Shown here one piece after another: positions 35,715 to 42,915 of a stretch of 64,000 nt of DNA (position 1 is its first letter; each line of letters starts with the position of its first letter). Under the pieces are notes generated by a model that saw only the letters and a program-made list of their open reading frames with translations, had not been told where the DNA came from and did not search any database. Source of the DNA: JBCCCJ01 sp039029315 (GTDB lineage Bacteria > Bacteroidota > Bacteroidia > J057); the NCBI GenBank assembly GCA_039029315.1, contig JBCCGK010000064.1, positions 4,445 to 68,444 on the forward strand. The letters are read 5' to 3'. Made by a program: the position numbers and the translations under genes.

Positions 35715-36662
35715 CTACCTTCCTCCACTTCTGTGAATGGAGCTATACACATTCATTATTTTCGTTTTCTTCTTCTCCACATTCTCCCAATTGATTGTTC
35801 CGCTTGAATTACTGTTAAATTTGATTCCTTCTTCAGTCGTCCACATCATCAGATGTAATATCGCATATACCTTGATGATATTTTGCTGATATTCATTCAA
35901 GCCTTGTAGTGCTATGATCTCATTCAAATAAATGTCTCCATATTCTTCCCCATGCCAACACGCCATGATTGCTCCCAAGGCCTCCAGGTAGTCTCCTTTT
36001 CTGAGAAAATCTAAATCTACCAATCCAACAAATCTCCCATTGTGGATCATCACGTTTTTTGCACTGATATCATCATAATACAATTTGGGTTGTGCAGTAG
36101 AAAAATACTCCTTGTAGTCATGAATTAATTCATTGAGAATTGCGATGATCTCCCTTCCAAGGACGTTTGAGGTCTCATTTCTCTCTAAAATCCCTCTTCT
36201 TTGATTGCTTATTACTTCCAACAAATTGCCAACTTTTTCCTCATTCATCCCCGATAAGCCACCAAAATCCTCTTTGGGAGGAAGGGAAGAAAACTTGTCA
36301 AAAATGTTGGAAATATCAGCAGCGATTGCCTTCAGATTTGCCGGACTGAGGCTATCGATCACAAGGCCTAAATCCTGGCCCTGCAATTTGGTTTGGATCT
36401 GATAACAAAATGGAAACGCTGTTTTGGAATAATCTGCTGCGACAATATCTGGAGTATTGATGTGTAATTCTTTGAAAATCGGGAGAAACTGATGGGTTCC
36501 ATAGATCCATTCTTTCGCCTTATTCATCCTCAAGATGAAACTCTCGGACTCATATGTCAATTCGTATACTTCATTGCACAACCCAATGGTCTTTCGACTG
36601 ATTTCGAGCGGAATTCCGCCTAATTGTTTTTTACCAATTTCTTGAATTGATTTCTTATCCAT
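35715..36662 (-). CDS. aminoglycoside phosphotransferase (APH)-family kinase-like protein
   Basis: 315 residues with the APH/choline-kinase fold. The N-lobe has FILRMNKAKEWIYG (ATP lysine region). The catalytic loop LYYDDISAKNVMIHNG keeps the Asp and Asn, but the usual His before the Asp (HxD) is Tyr. The metal-binding DFG-like segment is VGLVDLDFL. C-terminal helices follow. The substrate is unknown, and resistance should not be assumed; many such genes phosphorylate sugars or small metabolites. Confidence 0.82.
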   Translation of the reverse strand: MDKKSIQEIGKKQLGGIPLEISRKTIGLCNEVYELTYESESFILRMNKAKEWIYGTHQFLPIFKELHINTPDIVAADYSKTAFPFCYQIQTKLQGQDLGLVIDSLSPANLKAIAADISNIFDKFSSLPPKEDFGGLSGMNEEKVGNLLEVISNQRRGILERNETSNVLGREIIAILNELIHDYKEYFSTAQPKLYYDDISAKNVMIHNGRFVGLVDLDFLRKGDYLEALGAIMACWHGEEYGDIYLNEIIALQGLNEYQQNIIKVYAILHLMMWTTEEGIKFNSNSSGTINWENVEKKKTKIMNVYSSIHRSGGR

Positions 36663-36789
36663 ATTGATTATAATTGTTCGTATAGTGTTTTTCTACAGCT
36701 TGATTCAGACATCAAAAATGTGACATGGGTATCCCCTACCTTGCTCTGCATTTGGTTTGATAGTTTTTTACATCCAGCTAGATATATCT

Positions 36790-37887
36790 CTAATTCTTTG
36801 ACCCGAGGTAGTCATGAATTAGTTTCCAGTATTGCCAATAAGGAACATCATTCCCACCTTTCAGGCCCCATCTTACCAGTCTTGGGATCTTATACTTATG
36901 AGCGATTACCATATTCTTTTTGGGAATGATCGTCAGATATTGTCCCCCATATCCACTCGCTGTATAGGCACCTTCAAAATCAGGATGATGCTGAATGTTG
37001 TCTACCATCCACCACATATAGCCATAAGAAAACTGATAAGGACTAGATGCTGTCAGGCCTCTACGTTTGTTTATCACTGCTGTTGGGGTGACGGTTGTTG
37101 TGATGGTTTCAATCCATTTTCTCGAAATGATCTGTTTTCCCTTCCACTTTCCCTTATTCAGCATCAACTGCCCAATCTTGGCCATATCCCTGACAGAAAT
37201 ATACATATGATAGGCAGGATATCTTGACCTACTTTTACGGTGCTGCTTCTTTTGATTCTTGATGTTCCAATCCTGAAACCCAAGTGGAATAGCCAACTGA
37301 TTCTCAAGTTCTTGATAAATATCTTTTCCTGTGAGTTTTTCAAAAATATGTCCCGCAACATTGTAATCCCAATTGTTGTAAACAAAATATTCTCCAGGCT
37401 TCACCGACCCTCTTTCCAGGATGTTTTTTTCATCATTTCCGGGATTTACAGGCTGATAAAATACGCCAGAACGCGAATTGATGATGTGGTCCACTGTTGC
37501 GGACTTCTCTATATCTAACAAGCCTTTGTCTTCCTCAATGCCAATTTCTCCAATACTTTGCTGTAAATCTATGGTACCATTCTCAACATATTTGCCATAG
37601 AGAATGCTGAGGATACTTTTGCGACAAGATGCCAGGTAGCTTAGATCTTGTATATCTCCATATTCCCACAGAACTTTGCCATCCTGAAGGACTAGCATGC
37701 CTGTTGTTGTCAGATTATTCCTGACATACTGCGAGAGTGAATCCACCTGCTCTTGTGTATATCCGGTTCCTTCCAGAGTGGTATGCTGCTCAAAAGGTAG
37801 GCCTTCCAATTGGGGGAGATACATTCTACAACTGTGAAAAGAAATGCTGACAATAGTTAGAATTTTGAGGAGGAGAATTTTTTTCAT
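36790..37887 (-). CDS. class C beta-lactamase-related serine hydrolase
   Basis: 365 residues with a signal/lipoprotein-like leader (MKKILLLKILTIVSISFHSC). The catalytic SxxK tetrad is SCRKS in YLASCRKSILSILYG, and the YxN motif is YNN in FVYNNWDYNVAGHIFEKLTG. The third motif region HKYK lies near the C-terminus (MVIAHKYKIP). The family covers esterases, peptidases and penicillin-binding-like proteins; the substrate is open. Monocistronic by spacing. Confidence 0.88.
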   Translation of the reverse strand: MKKILLLKILTIVSISFHSCRMYLPQLEGLPFEQHTTLEGTGYTQEQVDSLSQYVRNNLTTTGMLVLQDGKVLWEYGDIQDLSYLASCRKSILSILYGKYVENGTIDLQQSIGEIGIEEDKGLLDIEKSATVDHIINSRSGVFYQPVNPGNDEKNILERGSVKPGEYFVYNNWDYNVAGHIFEKLTGKDIYQELENQLAIPLGFQDWNIKNQKKQHRKSRSRYPAYHMYISVRDMAKIGQLMLNKGKWKGKQIISRKWIETITTTVTPTAVINKRRGLTASSPYQFSYGYMWWMVDNIQHHPDFEGAYTASGYGGQYLTIIPKKNMVIAHKYKIPRLVRWGLKGGNDVPYWQYWKLIHDYLGSKN

Positions 37888-38504
37888 TTCGTAGGCTATT
37901 TGTTTTTGTGCTTAGGACAAGCCAGGCCATTTACAGCAGTCCGATTTCGATTGCTTGCCGGGGACTTTCTGTACTGTTGAATTACTCTCTGCCGTCCACT
38001 TTTTCTCATCATTTGTTGTTAGAATTCTTTGGACCTTTTGGCGGAAAAAAGGTACCCAAACCCGCCGATCGGTTGGTCCGGTGAGTTGCCGATCGGTTGG
38101 TCCGGTGAGTTGCCGAAGTTTGGGGGCCTACCCGCCTGAACTGATAACAGTGTGCGGTAGTGAATTGGATTAAGGGAAAAGAGTTGCCTAAGCAGACGCT
38201 GGTTGATCCATCACCAGCGAGGGTAGACGAACTCAATCGATTGGGTGTTTTGGATATGTATCGGTCTTTTCATACTGAACTGCTGTGTTTGGAATGGGTT
38301 GATCTGTCTGTTATTTGCTTGACTGAAGTTGGCGAAAAAAGCTGTCGATCCTAGGCCTCTGAAGGGATTAGGGATAAAATGAGCTATTTTAGGTACGAAG
38401 ATCGCCAGCTTTGTAGATAGGGTATCTCTTTCTTCGAATTGGCGAGGTCTGTCTGTAGGAAGGAAAAGGCGTTTAGGTCCCTCTATGTTGCAAGAGATCC
38501 CTAT
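37888..38504. other. 617-bp intergenic region with GC-richer tandem repeat
   Basis: A 24-bp unit GCCGATCGGTTGGTCCGGTG(AGTT) occurs twice exactly (38064-38087, 38088-38111) plus 7 bp of a third (38112-38118). Flanking CCCAAAC (about 38056) and GTTTGGG (about 38118) are inverted copies. The block is GC-richer than its surroundings. No gene is supported in the gap. Confidence 0.6.
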
Positions 38505-39080
38505 TCACAGACAATCTGTGATTGCTTCCTCAAAGGATTTCGCAACAAGCAACTGTCCATTGGGAATCGCCCCGGAATCATACACACCATTCAGAGATTT
38601 ACTGCAAGCAGAAGTGATTAGATTGCTCAGTCTCTTATCTCTTTCTTCCTGTGAATAGTCCTTGAGTTGATAAAAATCATACTCACTTGCCTCTTCTTTT
38701 TCTATGAATGTTGAAAAATGCTTTCTCAGGATGAGGCCCTGGCAAGCCCACCCCAATCCAGCCAATGCCAAATAGAGTTTTGGACCTTCCCATATTTCAT
38801 AACGAGCATTCCAGGCACTCCATGTCAAGCGAAACACTTCGGCATACATTGATTCGGAGGGATTCGAGATGCATTCCCTGATCACTGAGAGCGAAGACTT
38901 CACCTCCGCTTCCTTTGACAAGGCTTCCATATATGGCTCGACCATCGATAGCGTCCAGGCAACACATTGAGGAGCATTGATTTTGACAAAGTGCTTGAGG
39001 ATCCCATGAGTGAGAAGAAGACCTTTTTCATCATAAACACTCAGCATCTGTTTCACCGCCTTGGATATTTCCTTTGTCAT
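38505..39080 (-). CDS. hypothetical protein, possibly immunity-like
   Basis: 191 residues, soluble and helical, with no signal peptide. I do not recognise it securely. The pattern CVAWTLSMVEPYMEALSKEAEV...AW.ARYEIWEGPKLYLALAGLGWAC faintly recalls small helical 'putative immunity protein' families in which CA.....P.FE and an alanine-rich helix pair recur. No toxin gene is adjacent. It is 44 bp downstream of the S41 peptidase, so the two may be cotranscribed. Confidence 0.6.
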   Translation of the reverse strand: MTKEISKAVKQMLSVYDEKGLLLTHGILKHFVKINAPQCVAWTLSMVEPYMEALSKEAEVKSSLSVIRECISNPSESMYAEVFRLTWSAWNARYEIWEGPKLYLALAGLGWACQGLILRKHFSTFIEKEEASEYDFYQLKDYSQEERDKRLSNLITSACSKSLNGVYDSGAIPNGQLLVAKSFEEAITDCL

Positions 39081-39124
39081 GGTCTTTGTTGTTTTGCTTA
39101 CTGCTTGCCCTGGCGTTTTCGGCT

Positions 39125-40645
39125 TTAGGGGCTATTAAGGTATTCTCCCTTGTGTATGATTTCTCTTAATTTTTCGAGTTGGGTATCAGATTTCCATAAT
39201 ATCTGTTCCAAATCCCGACTGATGTTTATGTCAGGTGCGGTACCATAGCCATCCAGTACTTTTCCATCTTTTTGGAAGGAAACCATGGTGCTTATTTTGC
39301 CTTTGAGTTGTGTGTTAGGCAATGTAAACCTTTCGCTATTGCCGCTTGAGCCATCAGTATTTACACCTGCAATATAGATGTTGGGTACTCCCTTAAACAA
39401 AGCTACCAATACAGAAGCGGCACTAAAACTTCTTTCATTTGTGAGAATGAATATAGGCTTTTCATAAAAAAACTTGTCTTTGGAGAGCTTTTGTCCATTG
39501 AATACTGCATAGTGAAATTGGCTGAATTTTGTTTCGTCCAGCTCGTACATTGGTTGAAAACTTGAATGAAACCGATGGACAGCTTCTTTTTCTCGCTGCT
39601 CTAACTCATCTATTGAAAAAAGAAATCTGTGATGTAAATCTTCCTTCAACTCCTGATTCAGGGGGATTTTTCCTCTTTGTTGAACAGCATTGACAACATA
39701 AATTGAATCCGGGTGGACAAAATATCCTGCCATTTCATATATCAAATCTCTTACGCCTCCACCATTACTTCTCACATCAATGATTAGTCCAGCGCTTTCC
39801 TGCTTGAGTTCATGCATGAACTGATTCAGGTACGCATACAATTGGGGAGCTTCGTCTTTCCCCACCATATCTGGAATTCGGACGTATCCTATGCCCTCAT
39901 CAACAGTGAAGAGTTGTTGAAAAACTTCTTTTTGATTAAACTCTTCTTCATCCAGATAGAAAAATTGTCGATAAAATTTTTCATCCCATTTGTTCATTCG
40001 GTGATCTCTATCTACCAGCAATAATTGAATCGTGGTATCTTTTGATTTTTGATCATTGGAGAGGGTAATTTCGATTGGATTTGGCAGACTCTTCCCCAAT
40101 TGGCCATATATTTCTTCAATGTCTCTTAACTTTCTCACAGCCCTGGTAAAATAGGCCTCCTGCGGTGCTGAAACCTCTTCGGGCAGGATTTCAGGCAGCA
40201 GTTTATCAACGGGGACATGATCAATAGATGTTAATATTGGAAATGAGGGAAACTTTATTCTGTATTGTCGGCTTGCGGGATGAAAGTCCAGCACCAAAAT
40301 TTCCTCATTGTAAGGGGCAAAAGCCAATGGAAAGAACTTCGTATTTGGCAATTCATATCCTCGAACATACGCATGTCTATCTCCCATTTTTCCGACAGTA
40401 GTTGTCAGGAAATGTCCCAGTTCTGCTTTCGAGACCGTCAGCCCGTCATGGTCTTTTACAAACTGAGACAGCTCCTCTTTATAGCTAAATCCATTCAGAC
40501 CGGCGTAGGACGATGTTTCTAACATAAGCCTGTCAAAATATTCTAAATCCGCTTGTATGTCATCAAGGGGAAGTGGGTCTGCATGTTTTGTGCTTTGACA
40601 GGAGAAGAGTAACAGGAGAGATAAAAGAGATAGGTGTAGGTTCAT
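39125..40645 (-). CDS. S41-family (tail-specific protease-like) lipoprotein peptidase
   Basis: 506 residues. The lipoprotein leader is MNLHLSLLSLLLLFSC. The C-terminal half is the S41/TSP catalytic fold: GIGYVRIPDMVGKDEA, AGLIIDVRSNGGGVRDLI, then the nucleophile region FILTNERSFSAASVLVALF and GSSGNSERFTLPNT. The N-terminal half is a family-specific helical region. No PDZ domain is evident. It probably works in the envelope. Confidence 0.87.
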   Translation of the reverse strand: MNLHLSLLSLLLLFSCQSTKHADPLPLDDIQADLEYFDRLMLETSSYAGLNGFSYKEELSQFVKDHDGLTVSKAELGHFLTTTVGKMGDRHAYVRGYELPNTKFFPLAFAPYNEEILVLDFHPASRQYRIKFPSFPILTSIDHVPVDKLLPEILPEEVSAPQEAYFTRAVRKLRDIEEIYGQLGKSLPNPIEITLSNDQKSKDTTIQLLLVDRDHRMNKWDEKFYRQFFYLDEEEFNQKEVFQQLFTVDEGIGYVRIPDMVGKDEAPQLYAYLNQFMHELKQESAGLIIDVRSNGGGVRDLIYEMAGYFVHPDSIYVVNAVQQRGKIPLNQELKEDLHHRFLFSIDELEQREKEAVHRFHSSFQPMYELDETKFSQFHYAVFNGQKLSKDKFFYEKPIFILTNERSFSAASVLVALFKGVPNIYIAGVNTDGSSGNSERFTLPNTQLKGKISTMVSFQKDGKVLDGYGTAPDINISRDLEQILWKSDTQLEKLREIIHKGEYLNSP

Positions 40646-40775
40646 GTGTGAATGGGTCAGTGTGTTCTAAGGTTCGTTTCGTGCCTGTGTCCATGCTTTC
40701 TTCATGATTGAAGCATGTATTTAGCTGGCCACCAACAGCATACAGCACCATCCATGCATGCTGTGATCATACACG

Positions 40776-40982
40776 ATGGTTCTGTATGGCAAAGAGTTTC
40801 GAATTCGGCAGTTGGTTGAAAAGTACCGACCGGAATTGTCGGTCCTTATTGAATTCGTCAATCAAGAATCTAGACATTCTTTGGACTATCATCAATCAGA
40901 ACCTATGGGTGATGTGCTCGTCAATCCGGACTGGCGTTCGTTCTTTCGTTCAGAAAGGCATCATACAGTTTCAGCAGCTTAA
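40776..40982 (+). CDS. possible small protein on the plus strand
   Basis: A 68-codon frame (MVLYGKEFRIRQLVEKYRPE...) in a 275-bp gap. It overlaps the 3' end of the convergent DUF6090 gene by 62 bp. Composition is protein-like (amphipathic, charged), but no homology is recognised and no promoter is visible. An inverted repeat ACCGAC..GTCGGT lies inside. Weak support. Confidence 0.25.
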   Translation: MVLYGKEFRIRQLVEKYRPELSVLIEFVNQESRHSLDYHQSEPMGDVLVNPDWRSFFRSERHHTVSAA

Positions 40983-41493
40983 GTTCACTATTCATAATGT
41001 CGGAGAGATAAATGGCAAATTTGTGCTTGTCTGATTTATTTGTGCTGTCGAGTTTGTTATACAAATGATTGACAAGGTTTTGTGTCTTTGTTTTAACCGT
41101 TTCGCTATGGAACTCAATTTCCGACAGCATTGATATTGTCTCATAGTCTATCAATTCCGCCTTGTCTGAAATAAAGAATCGGAGTCCTATGTTTTTCAAT
41201 TCGGCGACTTGAAAGCCCGACACTCGTTTGATAATCTGCTCCAGGGACATGTGATCATCGTCGACATAGATTGCGATTGTATCCAGGGTATTTTCGTGTT
41301 TCTGGACAATGCTCCTGATGTCAGTTTGGTTCAGGCTAATTTCTTCCTCGATCGCAAAGAGGGCTTTTTCGATGAATATTTCATCCTTTCTGTTTGCATT
41401 CCAGGTATTAATCGATAAGGCAATCAAAATCCCGATGATCACAATTACCAATTCTCGGATAAATGAGATGACATTCTGTTTTGTTACTTGCAT
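40921..41493 (-). CDS. DUF6090-like membrane-anchored protein
   Basis: 190 residues. A single N-terminal transmembrane helix (ELVIVIIGILIALSINTWN) is followed by NANRKDE and a long helical region. This is the arrangement of DUF6090 proteins abundant in Bacteroidota, whose function is unknown. The rest is charged and probably coiled-coil, in the periplasm or cytoplasm. Confidence 0.72.
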   Translation of the reverse strand: MQVTKQNVISFIRELVIVIIGILIALSINTWNANRKDEIFIEKALFAIEEEISLNQTDIRSIVQKHENTLDTIAIYVDDDHMSLEQIIKRVSGFQVAELKNIGLRFFISDKAELIDYETISMLSEIEFHSETVKTKTQNLVNHLYNKLDSTNKSDKHKFAIYLSDIMNSELKLLKLYDAFLNERTNASPD

Positions 41494-41584
41494 GTTCTTT
41501 TTGGTTTGATTGCCTAGACCAGTAAGGGATACATATGCTTGTGTTCAAAGCCAGGTTTCATTGGCGTTTGCCAGGAGAATTTCT

Positions 41585-42076
41585 CTATTCTTTGATTTCG
41601 ACATGATACCTTCCTGATTTATCTTCTTCTGCCATCTTATCTCTTATCTTGAAAGCACAATCCATGTTCATTTCTTCGGCACATATTATTCGCCCCTTGT
41701 TGTCAGTCTCTCTCTTTACACACCAGATTGGTAATTCCCCGGCAGCAAATGAATTCAGATAGCATTCCTCCAACTCATGAAACCATCCTGAATCCATCCC
41801 AAATGACAGCTCCTTGCTTGAAACCAGGCCCCATCCTCCATGACCATATTCTGAAAAAATGATCGAGCTATCAGTTTGAGGATCAATGGCGACAGTCCAA
41901 CATTCACATTTTTCTCCATTCCGGGAATAGTCCCATTCCCTCAAATGTGCAATCGGCTCAACAGTCAAGATGGACTCCAGCCCTTTTTTCACAACAGGCT
42001 TTCTCATCATGTCCAACTCTTTTTGGACGAGCTGCTTGATATCTTCAGAGGTGTGCTTCATGTAATGATTGTTCAT
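41585..42076 (-). CDS. hypothetical protein
   Basis: 163 residues, cytoplasmic by composition, with no recognised domain. Features are an HLREWDYSRNGEKCECWTVAID segment (two Cys), FSEYGHGGWGLV and a C-terminal charged tail. ATG codons at residues 1 and 6 are both possible starts. It lies 27 bp downstream of the DUF6314 gene, so the two are likely cotranscribed. The size and the SEYGHGGWGLV-like segment recall small immunity proteins, but that is only an impression. Confidence 0.6.
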   Translation of the reverse strand: MNNHYMKHTSEDIKQLVQKELDMMRKPVVKKGLESILTVEPIAHLREWDYSRNGEKCECWTVAIDPQTDSSIIFSEYGHGGWGLVSSKELSFGMDSGWFHELEECYLNSFAAGELPIWCVKRETDNKGRIICAEEMNMDCAFKIRDKMAEEDKSGRYHVEIKE

Positions 42077-42103
42077 CGTCTACAGATGACTGTTGCGCCA
42101 CAA

Positions 42104-42586
42104 CTAGGGCTTGCTCTTTTCAGTTGTTTTTTCATACGAAGACATAATCTCCAAGTTTGTTCGAGGCCCTACTACTGTGTAGGTTGTTCGAAAAGAAAAG
42201 GCATGTTCGAAAAAGTGTTTTCCATTATGCCTGTCGAGCCTACAGATGTGTTCGGAGCCTTTCATGACCCTTATATCCTCCTGAGGGCTAAGGCGCTGAA
42301 AGAGTTCGCCTTTGGTCACGCCATCATTCAGTATGATGTCTATGGTCGTATCATGGAGTTGGTAGATATACCTGCGGCTGAATTTGATTTCTTTTGAGGA
42401 TTGGTGTAAAGAGAGAATCCCGCTCTCTTCATAGAGCAGGATATTGGGATGATTGGAAGAAATGTATGAAAAGGACGCGATTCCCCTGGCAGTCTCTGTG
42501 ATTTGGGTATCTAGATGGTGGATTTTCCTGTTTAGCACCCATTTTCCGGGAAGCCTGTCCCATATGTCCCTTAATGCCTTGTTCAT
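42104..42586 (-). CDS. DUF6314 family protein
   Basis: 160 residues. The pattern LPGKWVLNRKI...GIASFSY......LLYEESGIL......FSRRYIYQL, then HICRLDRHNGKHF and YTVVGPRTNLEIMSSY, matches the DUF6314 beta-barrel-like family. It is lipocalin-like in size, and the function is unknown. It is cotranscribed with the downstream hypothetical gene. Confidence 0.75.
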   Translation of the reverse strand: MNKALRDIWDRLPGKWVLNRKIHHLDTQITETARGIASFSYISSNHPNILLYEESGILSLHQSSKEIKFSRRYIYQLHDTTIDIILNDGVTKGELFQRLSPQEDIRVMKGSEHICRLDRHNGKHFFEHAFSFRTTYTVVGPRTNLEIMSSYEKTTEKSKP

Positions 42587-42789
42587 TTCTGGAATTGATT
42601 TGGCCCTATATCCTTGCCGACCTCCAGGGGATTATGAATATCAGCCATTGGATATATTCGTTCGAGTTCGCTTTTTTCTTGGAAATAACGCAATCAATCC
42701 TGGAATGGGTCCTATTGCCATTCCAGGATAAATATACAATGGATTTATTGAATAATACCTCTTTTATGAAAGCGGGTTTGGAGAAATAA
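42574..42789 (+). CDS. possible small hydrophobic protein or relic
   Basis: A 71-codon frame (MPCSFLELIWPYILADLQGI..., ending FMKAGLEK) with membrane-like composition. It overlaps the 5' end of the divergent DUF6314 gene by 13 bp. It encloses a perfect 12-bp inverted repeat at 42697-42729, which argues against a constrained protein. Low support. The rest of the 329-bp gap has a second weak hairpin (ATAGGGG / CCCCTAT). Confidence 0.25.
   Translation: MPCSFLELIWPYILADLQGIMNISHWIYSFEFAFFLEITQSILEWVLLPFQDKYTMDLLNNTSFMKAGLEK
42697..42729. repeat. perfect 12-bp inverted repeat
   Basis: ATCCTGGAATGG (42697-42708) and CCATTCCAGGAT (42718-42729) are exact reverse complements around a 9-nt loop. There is no T-tract on either side. 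It could be a hairpin at an RNA end or a protein-binding palindrome. Confidence 0.65.
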
Positions 42790-42915
42790 GGGATAGGGGA
42801 ATCTTTATCATAAGAGAGCCCCCTATTTCCAGAATTTCCTATATCCTACAAATAAATTAGGATGATCCGTCTACCTATATCGATGAATTTTCCTCCATCT
42901 ATTCCGCATATTGTG

